DNA of 64,000 nucleotides, from NCBI GenBank assembly GCA_031771865.1, contig JASISA010000022.1, forward strand, positions 62,001-126,000, in the 5' to 3' direction. The notes under the pieces were generated by a model, which worked only from the letters and a program-made list of their open reading frames with translations, did not search any database and had not been told where the DNA came from. This document shows, one piece after another, positions 21,615 through 31,380 of this stretch. This DNA is from Nothophaeocryptopus gaeumannii. Its lineage: Eukaryota > Ascomycota > Dothideomycetes > Mycosphaerellales > Mycosphaerellaceae. Numbering within the stretch: the stretch's first letter is position 1; the number at the start of each line of letters is the position of its first letter. Both the position numbers and the translations under genes were made by a program.

Positions 21615-22461
21615 TCATACCTCATCCATAGTCCCAGCGGGCTCATCATCCTCGTCATCGTCGAAGCTGCCGACGCTGCTCATCTCGTCACTATCGTTCG
21701 AATCGCCAGCGCCGTCATCCACATTCTCCTTGGACGCATACTTGGTAACGTACTCTTCTAGTTGTCAGCCTCTGCTTGTCACGAACTTGATCGGAATGGT
21801 CTACCCTTCACTTTGGCGTCATATCCCTTTGGCTCCCTCATCATCAGGGCTGCTGCTTCTCCATTGAGCGGATCCGTCGGATTCGGATATCGCAGTAGTT
21901 GTGGAAGGAAGACTTCAAAGATGTTGATCATGTCGTACATCGGTGACCAGGTCTGGTTGATGACATCCAAGCAGACACTGCCGGACAGTTCGTCGATGTT
22001 TGGATGAAAGATGCGGTTGACGAAACCAATGCTGGGGCTTTTGTAAGGGTATTGGTCCGGTAACTCTACGTGAATCTTCCAGAGACCGCCGGCGAATGGT
22101 GCTATCGAAACGTCAGCGTGGTTGATGACGTTGAAGGAGTTCTACACGTACTTTCCTCGGGCCCCTTGAAGCGAACGTAGAATTCTTGCCTAAGAGCCAA
22201 TCAGCGTCTGTACAGTCAGGCGGCACTGCATTTGGCATTAGTCTGACGGACACTGTCAAGACAGGTCAGTCAGCGCGCTGTGTCAGTAATAGTGGAAGGG
22301 AACGCGGGCCAGAATACGTACTGTTATCATTGACAAGTGTGACCTCGTAATCGCTCATGAGCATCTTCATGACCTTTTGCACCCGATCAGCATTGTCGCT
22401 TCACCGACACAGCCACAGGTTCACAAACGTCTGTCTCGATTCTTCGCTTTGGGCTACTCAT
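21615..22461 (-). CDS. UBC8: Ubiquitin-conjugating enzyme E2, UBC8/UBE2H type
   Basis: In yeast, Ubc8 works with the GID/CTLH E3 ligase to degrade gluconeogenic enzymes. Exons (minus): 22461-22429, 22373 to about 22318, 22190-22153, 22101-21805 and 21757-21615, about 188 aa. The start MSSPKRRIETD-VMKMLMSDYEV is diagnostic of the UBE2H group. The catalytic Cys is in GSVCLDVINQTW, with HPNID upstream. The acidic C-terminal tail (SNDSDEMSS, DDDEDDEP) is typical of this E2. The end of exon 2 is unclear. A canonical donor GTATTC gives NDNSTQEF, one residue longer than family members; the better-looking GTACGT donor breaks the frame. Exon 1 uses a weak GTTTGT donor. Confidence 0.9.
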
Positions 22462-23060
22462 CTTGCCGCTCTCTCCCTCCGAGGAGTCGCAACCTGCTTT
22501 CAACTGTCCCGCACCCGTTCGCTATGGGAGTCCTAAGCCGCTTGCCGCAGGCTTCAGTATCGCAATGTGTACTTGAGGATGAAGACGGTGTCGCTGCTGC
22601 TGCTGTTGCCGTCTTCGTTGCCGTATCCTTGAACCGTAGGAGGTATGTCAGGTGATGTCGCAGCGTCTTCCGTCGGAGGGTCAGGAGTGGTCAAACGATA
22701 GCGCCCGGCTTTGTTCGCAGGAGTTGTCGTCTGCAGGTGAGGCTCGAGCGTGGATGGGACTCTGTTGGCGGTCAGTGTCCGATTTCGCTAGACGATCGCA
22801 GGCGTATTGTGAGGTGCAGCAGGTGGATGTTGAGAGGGAGACTGCGTCAGGTGGACAGCGACAGCTTCGGCTTGATGTAACTCTAGCCCTCAGGCCTGCC
22901 CTGCCTGGCCTCTTGAGGGCGTGACGCTGCCGCATGACTCAGCTCGGCTTAAGATCCGAAGGGACGCAATTGCCAGCTTCACATTCACTAAACCATGGAT
23001 CTATTGGGCAGCAGCAACCCAAGTTCGGCGACATCCGCACTCTATGGACCGTCCGAACGA
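22462..23060. other. Intergenic region upstream of UBC8
   Basis: About 600 bp, including the UBC8 promoter. ORFs at 22652-22935 on both strands are mutual shadows without family resemblance. Nothing else was recognised. Confidence 0.45.
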
Positions 23061-23496
23061 CTATGTAGGAGATCGATCAAACCACGTGATCTTGAGTGAG
23101 TTGATCGGCACCATCTCCTCGTCCTTCTCACACGCCTCCCAAAACTCCATCTCTTCAAGCATACCGCCTTGCCTAGCCCATAGCAAGTACTTCTTCTCAT
23201 CCAAAAACCCCAAGTCCTTCCACCCCGCCAGCAAAATTGCATGCCTGTGTCGAAGCAAACCCATAGTTGTTCATGCTGACGAAGTCTTCGCCGACGTATC
23301 CTAGCTTGCTCGTTCGGGCGAGAAGCCAGTCCTTGATAACCATACAGCATCTAAGCGGGTGAAGGCAGCGAAACGCTGCGATTGGCAGCTTGTAGTCGTC
23401 GTGTGCGTGAAACTTGAAATCTGGTCCCCTGGTCGCACTAGCGGAATTGAGATCGATGTCTCCAGAGGATGGGCCTCGCGGCTTCGGTCGCGCCAT
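23061..23496 (-). pseudogene. Small hypothetical gene broken by a frameshift
   Basis: From ATG 23496 one frame reads MARPKPRGPSSGDIDLNSAS and on through VIKDWLLARTSKLGYVG and MNNYGFAST, then becomes glycine-rich nonsense and stops at 23197. The next frame over continues with coding-like sequence, LLAGWKDLGFLDEKKYLLWA then EMEFWEACEKDEEMVPIN, to a stop at 23061. The two halves overlap around 23240-23270 and would join if one base were skipped; I found no GT-AG intron of plausible size and phase to join them. It is either a decayed gene or a one-base assembly error. I do not recognise the family. The intact product would be about 144 aa and soluble. Confidence 0.45.
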
Positions 23497-23866
23497 CAGT
23501 TGACGGTGGTTTGAAGAACGAAGGGTGGAATGATAAGACAAGTTGATCGTTGAAAAGGAAATACAATGAAGTGAAGAAACTCACTTCATTCTTGTGACTC
23601 CAGTCACTCATTGTGCAGACGAAGTGAGGATTCTTCCTCCACCTGAAGCATTTCCCTCGTCTCTCATGATACCTCAGTGACACACCAGATGCTCATGGGA
23701 TTTCCGCCTTGCACACTTTCCGTGCCTTCTGATGCAAGCTGGCTGGCCCATTATGTCTGTATAGTAGTACATGTATCTCCTGCCTCGACATTCCGAAGCC
23801 ACGCCCTTGTGGGAAGGAGTTTTCACATGCGCGCTCGTCGCTCAGTCAACGTTGCGTCTGACTCTT
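23497..23866. other. Intergenic region, PRE9 3' side
   Basis: 370 bp between two minus-strand genes. There is no ORF of interest. AT-richer DNA at 23540-23600 could hold the promoter of the broken gene. Confidence 0.4.
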
Positions 23867-24809
23867 TCACGCCGCTGGCTCCTCTTCCTCCTTTTTCGCC
23901 AGACCGTGCTCCTTCAGCAGGGCATCGATCTCTTCAGCACTCCACAACTTATGATATATGGTGCCGTTCTTCGTCCGACCGACCGTGGCGAATTCGATCT
24001 TCTCGCTTGACAGCTTCGTACTATCCATGGTCTTGGAGAGGACCTTGACGGCGAGCTCGCAGGCCTGCTTGAGCGTACAGTCCTCGTTGTAATCTTGCTT
24101 GAGTAATGACTGGGCGCTGGCGTTGTTGGCCCCGACGCTCGTGGCCTTCCAGCCGGTGTAGTTGCCACTGGGGTTGGATTGGTAGAGCTGGAAGTTGCGC
24201 TGGTTGTCCCAGCCCGCGTAGATGAAAGAGACGCCAAACGGACGCAGACCGCCGTGCTGGGTGTAGCCTTGCTTCAGATCGCAAAGTCGACGCACGAGTT
24301 GCTCACAGGGAATATCGGCGTTGTATGTGAGGAGGTAGCGCTGGGCGGCCTGGCGGGCGTAGTTGATGAGGATGTTGGCGTCGGCGGTCATGCCAGCAAC
24401 GGCACAGATCATGTTGCTACGAGAAGGAGGATTATTAGAAAGCTGGACTGGGAGGCACAAAGACATGGTTCAACTGATTGAGGTGATAATGATGGGGTGA
24501 AGTGGACCGATGGTTGGTGGACGCACTCGTTCAAGATGTAGAGCTTCTCGGCACTGGTGTCCTGCTCAAGCAGCTTACTGGTCACTTTGCGCTCTGCGGC
24601 GAGGACGATACCGTCGGTGGCGAGGATGCCCAGGGCGGTTCCAGCGTGGGAGATGGCTTCCAGAGCATATTCGACCTGGTAGAGGCGACCCTCGGGCGAG
24701 AAGATGGTGGTGCGACTGTGGGTGGTGACGGTTAGCGGGAGGAAGAGAGTCCAATGTCTATGGTGGAGTCCGCCATCGTCATTAATTACCTGTCGTAGCG
24801 TCGCGACAT
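23867..24809 (-). CDS. PRE9: 20S proteasome subunit alpha 3 (PRE9 / human PSMA4 type)
   Basis: Structural alpha-ring subunit of the 20S proteasome. Three exons, 24809-24790, 24715-24527 and 24416-23867, give 252 aa. The first exon is only 20 nt and encodes MSRRYDS. The alpha-subunit signature follows at once (RTTIFSPEGRLYQVEYALEA). RRLCDLKQGYTQHGG and LYQSNPSGNYTGWKA are diagnostic of this subunit and not the other six alphas. The Lys/Glu-rich C-terminus (KKEEEEPAA) is typical. It is divergent to URN1 across 427 bp. Confidence 0.95.
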
Positions 24810-25236
24810 GTCTGCGAGCTTTCCGCGCGTGTGTGTGGATGTGTGTCTGTCCCTGCGCGTGGATCGAGCAGTAGCCGTAGTCTAGCAGCAGGCGCTTCTC
24901 GTCGGAGACTGGGACTTGGACGCCGCGGCCGCTGATGTCGTGGGAGATGGGGGATGAAGAGGATGCAGATTGTGTATTTGAGGGGTGCGGTGTGCGGTGT
25001 GCGGTGTGCGATGGTGTGTTGGTGTTGTTTGTCTGGTGGTGCGCTTGACCTTCACATGCAATGTCCAAGGCAGCTCTCTGCTGGCGCGTCTGCACTGTGC
25101 AGCAGGGCAGTCTGATGAGAGCTTTGACTTTTCTTCAACACATCACTCCCTCACTCCCTCACTCCCATATTACCTCACCACTCACCACTCACACACTCCC
25201 TCACCACTCACAATACTACATGCAGCTGTGCCCACC
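24810..25236. promoter_or_regulatory. Divergent promoter region, PRE9 / URN1
   Basis: 427 bp between divergent ATGs. It contains a short GTGCGGT-type tandem run at about 24988-25010 and CACTCCCTCA repeats at 25140-25215 in the URN1 leader. I did not see a clear Rpn4-type PACE box (GGTGGCAAA) close to PRE9. Confidence 0.5.
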
Positions 25237-26988
25237 ATGCAATCGCCGACTTCAGTCTCGAACAAGCGGCAGAAGATGTCGCCCGAGCCCGCGTTCAATG
25301 CTCAAGACGACTTTGTGCCTTTGACTGCCGACGACCGCGACAGTGACCACCACCACGACGATTATCAGGATGCTTCGCACAACCAACAATCACGTCTCTC
25401 CCGCCAACACCGTCAAGACCGCCAACAACCCTCTCAATCAGCTCGCTCTCGTCCGCGACCGTATGATCCCCGCAATGAGAAAGATCGACCCAAGTCCACA
25501 CATGCTCTACCCGGCCACGAGCCGTGGATCTTGGTCAAGACTAAGCTCCGCAGACGATTTGTGCACAACACCGAGACCCGCGAATCGCTATGGCGCATCC
25601 CATCCGACATTTACCAAGCCGTGCTCGAGTTTGAGCGCAACGAAGCGCAACAGAAAGAAAAGGTCGCAAACTCCAAATGGGCTGAACAGCAGCTACAGCA
25701 GATGTGTGCCGAGAGCAATGCATTGCCTACCGATCAAGCCGCCGACAACGAGGAGCCTTCCCGGCGACGGAGAAGGAGCGAGAGTATGCAAAGAGAAGAC
25801 GAGGCTGCAATGATGGCCGAGCTGGCCGCACAGGCAGAACATAGCGAGGAGCAGGACGCCAAATGGGCTTCGCAAGCCGTACAGCCGGTACAATCGCACC
25901 AGGATGGCATGGAGAGCGACAGCGAATATGAGGTGGTCGAGGTGACCGACTCAGAAGGCGAGGAAGACGAGAGGAAGGACGCAGAGCCTGCTGTGGAGCA
26001 AGACAAACATGAGGACGAGGCCCGAACACAAGGGGAAAAGCCCGTAGAGTTTGGGGAAGAGGATATTGCGTGGCAGCTGGCGCAAATGGGCGAGGAATAC
26101 GGCTTGGATGAAGGCGAGTATGGGGATGAACCGGCGGGAGGATGGGAAGAAGGCGCAGAAGGATTGGATCTCTCGAATGAAGACGCCGCGAACCTTTTCC
26201 GTGACCTACTGGACGACTACCAAATCAGCCCTTTTCACCCATGGGACAAAATCGTTGCCGATGAATCCGAGAACAGCATCCTCAACGACGATCGATATAC
26301 CATTCTCCCTAATATGAAGTCCCGCCGGGAGGTATTTGATCTCTGGGCAAAAGACAAGGCTTCTCAGATCATGGCCGAAAGAGCCGTCATGGAGAAACGT
26401 GATCCCAAAATACCGTATCTTGCCTTTTTGCACGAAAAGGCCACTCCAAAACTATACTGGCCGGAGTTTAAGAGAAAGTATAAACGCGAGGCACAGATGA
26501 ACGATCGCAAGCTTAGCGACAAGGATCGCGAGAAGCTTTACCGCGATCATGTCAACAGGCTCAAACTGCCAGAGAGTTCCCGCAAGACGGACCTTCAACT
26601 TCTGCTGAAGAGCTTGCCGTTGAATGTCCTGAATGCCGGCGTCAGGCTAGACTCTCTCCCGCGACAACTGCTGTCACACCTTCACTTCATCAGCCTCCCA
26701 TCCCCCGTGCGAGACCCCATCATTGGAGACTTCGTCAAACAGCTCCCACCAGCACCACTGGACGGTGACCTGAGCGCCGAACAACAACGGGAGGCTGATA
26801 CTAAGCAAGAAGAGAGACGGAAGCGAGAGAAAGCAATGGCTGAACGCCAGGCTAGAGTTGACGAAGAGCGTCGCCGCGCCGAGAAAGAAGAGAGCAGAGC
26901 GAGACGGGATCTGTGTGAAGAAGAACGTGAGCTTCAACGAGCAATGGACGTTGGTAGAAAAGGTTTGCAAGGGCATCTTCAGAGATGA
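25237..26988 (+). CDS. URN1: WW/FF-domain splicing-associated protein (URN1/Dre4 type)
   Basis: Intronless from ATG 25237, 583 aa. A WW-like module is at about 97-125 (EPWILVKTKL...FVHNTETRESLWRIP), an acidic middle region at about 170-310, and one FF domain at about 318-375 (FRDLLDDYQISPFHPWDKI, YTILPNMKSRREVFDLWAKD). A highly charged coiled coil of Glu, Arg and Lys makes up the last 80 residues (EERRKREKAMAERQ). The WW + single FF + coiled-coil layout matches yeast Urn1 and S. pombe Dre4, which associate with the spliceosome or its RNA substrates. Nuclear location is inferred. The longer open frame from 24985 has no coding character before residue 85, so I did not use it. Confidence 0.85.
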   Translation: MQSPTSVSNKRQKMSPEPAFNAQDDFVPLTADDRDSDHHHDDYQDASHNQQSRLSRQHRQDRQQPSQSARSRPRPYDPRNEKDRPKSTHALPGHEPWILVKTKLRRRFVHNTETRESLWRIPSDIYQAVLEFERNEAQQKEKVANSKWAEQQLQQMCAESNALPTDQAADNEEPSRRRRRSESMQREDEAAMMAELAAQAEHSEEQDAKWASQAVQPVQSHQDGMESDSEYEVVEVTDSEGEEDERKDAEPAVEQDKHEDEARTQGEKPVEFGEEDIAWQLAQMGEEYGLDEGEYGDEPAGGWEEGAEGLDLSNEDAANLFRDLLDDYQISPFHPWDKIVADESENSILNDDRYTILPNMKSRREVFDLWAKDKASQIMAERAVMEKRDPKIPYLAFLHEKATPKLYWPEFKRKYKREAQMNDRKLSDKDREKLYRDHVNRLKLPESSRKTDLQLLLKSLPLNVLNAGVRLDSLPRQLLSHLHFISLPSPVRDPIIGDFVKQLPPAPLDGDLSAEQQREADTKQEERRKREKAMAERQARVDEERRRAEKEESRARRDLCEEERELQRAMDVGRKGLQGHLQR

Positions 26989-27526
26989 CGATGAGCATGC
27001 ACTCTCTTCCTACCTTGTTCAAGACAGAGAGTACGCCAGACTTTTGGCTGATTCTATCCTTCAAAGTCCAGCTCCAACCCGATTAACGCACAGCGGGAGC
27101 GCAAGGACTCATGGTAAGTCAATCTCAATAAAGCTCTGACAGCTGCGAGACCGGTCAGAAGTGGTATTTCTGCTGCAAATTCCGTCACGTAGGGCTTCCA
27201 CAGCTTAGCCTTGGTGCATGATGCTGCAACACTGGCATTGAAACAGAGTATAGTCATGCCCGGGTAAAGGAATTTCGTTGGCATTGCTACAATCACTTGC
27301 TGGACATTCCTTCTAACACATTTGGCCAATTGTTTCGATTCCTCTCTTTGCGCTTGTACAAGCTTCCGTCTTCTGCAGCCTCCACTGCTTACTCATGCAG
27401 ATTGGTCTCAACCTTCACGTCACTCTTCTCCCGCCGCGGTACTCATATGAGTGGACTCATGCTCGTGTATGGGCTGAATACACAGTGCGATTCACCTATT
27501 TACTCTCCTAATACCGATGAGAGGAT
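26989..27526. other. Intergenic region, URN1 / OrsD-like gene
   Basis: 538 bp. A plus-strand frame overlapping the URN1 end continues to 27139 but is probably 3' UTR. No gene or repeat. Confidence 0.45.
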
Positions 27527-29146
27527 ATGGCCCCTCAGAAACCCTCACATCTAGGTCTCGACAAATTCCTGGCACATATACCCGAGTACGGCGTTGTCAT
27601 ATGCGAAAGCTGTCGCTTCGCAATACAGCCCAGTGCCCTTGCGAGTCATTTGCTGAGACATCAGATATATCGCAATGAACGTCGTGAGTTGTTGCAAGAA
27701 CTCGCCAAACTTCCGCTGCTCGAACCTGAGAATGTGCCGGTTCCCATCGACATGCCTGAACCGCTGCCTCAATTGCCTGTTCATCGAGGCAACAAATGCA
27801 GCGCCCCCGATTGCGACCATGTCTGCATCTCCTCTAAGAGGATGAGCCAGCATTGGAGTGAGCAGCATGGAGAGCATGACTCCCGAAAGGTGAAAGCACG
27901 ACCTGCGTATCTCCAGACGTTCTTTCGAGGCAACAAGATTCGCTACTTTGAGGTAGTTGGCCCAATCGACTCGCTTGATGTGGGATCCGATGCTAGTGGA
28001 CGAAAAAGACAACAGAAGCGTGCTGGTATCGAGCGCGGCCCTGCCATGTCAAGTTTGAGCCAACAAAAGACACCAACTCCGAGTAACGAGTCTCAAACCC
28101 CCAGCGACATTTCCGACTACCAAGTCATGCCTCTCGATATCCAGGCTCTTCAATATTTCCACCATTACGTCGTCACGACCAGTCTCACACTGCAAAGGAG
28201 CAAAAGCGAGTCAGAAACTTTTTGGAAAGTCTTGATACCGCAACAGGCATTTCAGCATCACTTCTTGATGTACGGCATTTTGGGACTCTCGGCCATACAC
28301 AAAGCTGTTCAAACCATCAACACCCCTGATCTTTGCCAGACGCATCGAGAATTGGCCATTTACTATCAGAACTCAGCGCTCAATGATTTCAGGTCAGCTA
28401 TGAAGGAGCCCGATGCTAAAAACGGTACAGCCTTGATTGCCTTTGGACGTCTCTTCGGCGTTCAGCGTTGCGTGCAACATCAAATGGAATGGACGGGCGC
28501 CTTGCCTTCGTGTGCAAACGGCGATGCCGGTATGGATAGGCTTCTCGAATTTTTCTTCTTACTTCGGGCAGGACATGAGATGTTGATGACTCTGCAGCAT
28601 TTGCTACCTGCAAGTTCGGACTTTATCCTGTCGGAAGAAGTCATGGATGAACATCGCAGTCTTGACAAAAGGAGCGTACCTGTTGAAAAGCTTGCGAATG
28701 TTCCTCCAGATGTTGTGGAGAAGCTGAGTTCGCTGCCAGACAGGTTGGCGCCGCTTTTAGCTCAACAGACGGTTCCTGAGGCGTGTATCGAGGACCTGGT
28801 GCCTGCCGCCAATGCACTGCTGCTGGCGGCCTCGATGAGCTATGCCTCTGACGATGTGAGTGCGACTTTACCAGAACGGCAATTTGGGGCTTACTAACGT
28901 TTACAGACAAGCGACATGTGGAATGGTGCTGAGGGCTGGCTTCGTACCTTTCCTGACCAAGGCATACACATGCTCTCAGCTGCTCAGCCAGGCGCATTGG
29001 TTCTGTTTGCGCACTGGTGCCTACTTTTGAAGAGGGTAGAAGAGCACTACTGGTTCCTGCAGGATTCGTCAGCGCGTTTGCACAGCACGATCATAAGTCA
29101 ATTGCCGGGTCCAGAATGGACTTCACTCGTCGCAGATCTGCTGTAG
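27527..29146 (+). CDS. OrsD-like zinc-finger protein with a fungal transcription-factor-type domain
   Basis: Two exons, 27527-28855 and 28907-29146, give 522 aa; the intron has a CTAAC branch site. The N-terminal 130 residues carry two C2H2-like fingers of the kind found in OrsD/DUF3505 proteins: CESCRFAIQPSALASHLLRH, then CSAPDCDHVC...SQHWSEQH. A Ser/Thr/Pro linker follows. From about 205 there is an all-helical region with the style of fungal transcription-factor regulatory domains (LDIQALQYFHHYVVTTS, HHFLMYGILGLSAIHKA). Such proteins are thought to be nuclear regulators; target genes are unknown. No biosynthetic cluster surrounds it, so a cluster-specific role is not supported. Confidence 0.8.
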
Positions 29147-31380
29147 CTATTGTACATTACAAGATACCTAATCCCCTGCCGTGACCACTGTCTCAAAAAC
29201 TCTTCTCCGCGTCGGATTACTGATAGGATGCAGTAGAACTGTTCTGTATTGCCATGAGGCGCGTGCCCTGCACATGCGGAAATGTGAATGTGTCGACCGT
29301 GCCACATCTTAAGTAGCACTATTCCCCAGCGCCCCTTGCTTCTTAGCTGTCTTGCTCGATCGTGCGTTGATCTTCTTCAGTTCGTCGCGCCGCCATTGCT
29401 TGCGTTTCCTTCTTCTCCATTGTATCCTTCTCTGTGGTGTCTTTCTTGTTTCGTTTTGCACGTGACACCCCCTCCTGAGGTGCATATGCCTCTTCAGATC
29501 CGGATTCCCTGTGTCTCTTCGCGGCCATGTTCCGATTGGGCTTCTGGTAGCTGACAGGTGATGATGTCGACGATGGTCGCAAAGATGAATTCCGAGAGTC
29601 CAAGGACTCTGTACTTGGCTCAGATTCGCTCTCCATGCCGGCCGGTGATGAATGTGCTTTGCCTTGCGAAGAGGTCTCAGGTATTCCCACCTCGAATTGA
29701 TCGTGGTCAAGACGGGCGCTGTGCCTGGCTAAACTTGTGTCATATGTGCATCAGTGCCCGAAACTGGTTTGAAGGTGATGGCAGAGGTAAGCTTCGTAGT
29801 GATTGTCGAAGACAGTCGATGGCAAACGGTGAGAGCCTCCTAACTCACACACAATCACATGCAACCTTCGAACGACTGATTGCGTGTGTCATCGTCAAGA
29901 AAACTTTTCAAGGTTTAGGCAGAAGGATAATTGATAGCGAACTTCGACGAAGATAGTTGAAGGCAGACGGCTAGCCTCTCGTTTGTCGTTAAAACTCGGT
30001 TCGTGCCTGTGCTCGGTGCGAATGGTTCGGTGCCCAAAATCCTTTTCAAGAAGTCGGCAGGTGGCGAACGTCACGGGTTTCCAATGGACGGCGAGCCCTT
30101 CGCTTTCTCTCGAAATCGACCTTCGACCTTGTGCCTTGAAGTGAGTCGATACTGAGGGGTCAAGTGTTGAAAATATTGTTGAAAATGTTGGCAGAGTCGC
30201 GCCGCACGCCGGCCAGTGTGGAACGTGCCGTGTATTGCGAAAGATCGCAGCTCTCTAATCGCTCATTCTAGAAAGCGATGTTGTCATGACCGACTATGAT
30301 ACGTTGCAAAGGGTGCTCGGCGGTTGGAAATTTTTTCAAGACGTCAGTAGAGATGATCTTCCCGGCGAACGATAGGAATGAGATAGTTGTATGCGAATGT
30401 TGGCGGATATAACCAGGTGGCGAACGTCGAAGAGGAATCCCAGGGTTGGTTGTCGTCGAGACCGGCGTCACATCTTGTGTGCGATGTGTTGCAAAAGGGT
30501 TGAATGTTTCAAGATAATTTTCGAAGATGATGGCATGCTTCGTGTTCGAACGTCGGAGAAGATGAACGAATGCAGACGGTGAGTAAGTCCTCACATGCAT
30601 GCTGTCACATGCAAGTCCAGAAAAGCCGATTTCGATACAGGATGTGGTTGCGTGATCTGTACTCGTTCCCGTGTACAGTATCCACAAAAGTGAATTGATC
30701 AATGAATGAGCGAGTCTTAATTTGTTGAGTCGAGCGAGGGCTTGTCTAGATTACTCACTGACTGACTGACCAATTTTCTTGCCGCCAGCCCGGCAATCAC
30801 CGACATAGCCAAGTCTTCTCGAGTCGGCGATTTGCCAAACTTTGGTCTGCCTGCCTAGTAAAGCAATACCAGAGCTCTCGAGGGGCCGAGTGACTGGAAT
30901 CATTTCAGGTAGGTAGTCATACCCTATGGGAACGGAGCTAGGCAGAAATTGCCTGATGATTAACGAAAATGTGGTATTTGTCTTGGTGTGTAGCAATGAT
31001 ATTAAAATGTCAGCGAACGCCGCTGCGTGCTGACCCAACGATTGCTACTGGATCGGGGCTTACAAATGAAGTGAGTGGGTCAGAGAGACCCTGTCACATA
31101 GACGTCAACGTGGTCAAAGGCAGAATGTCGTCTTTCGACGACAGAAACCTACAGCACTGTAAGGCAACGGAGCACCAACGGAAGCCATTTCCTTGCGAAG
31201 CGCTCGCGAAGACCCAGCCTCTACGGTGAACCTTCTGCCGAGTTGTACGTCCCGATATCCATTGGCGACTGGCGGCTGGAGGTCCTGGGACTGATGGACA
31301 GAGGGCCGTCCGTTGTGCGAGATGAGACACATCGCAGTCGTCGCAGGGGATTGATTATCGCCTGCCATTAAGCGTATTCA
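29147..31380. other. Gene-poor 2.2-kb region with faint internal duplications
   Basis: No recognisable gene. A minus-strand ORF at 29343-29690 has coding-like polar composition (TEKDTMEKKETQAMAAR) but no upstream exon. The 15-mer CAGGTGGCGAACGTC occurs near 30059 and again near 30414. Similar GGTGAG...CACATGCAA stretches sit at about 29827-29865 and 30576-30615. This suggests an old local duplication or a decayed element. Confidence 0.4.

Noticed and set aside
27054..27329. Minus-strand ORF between URN1 and the OrsD-like gene
   Set aside because: No family resemblance; it lies antisense to the likely URN1 3' UTR.
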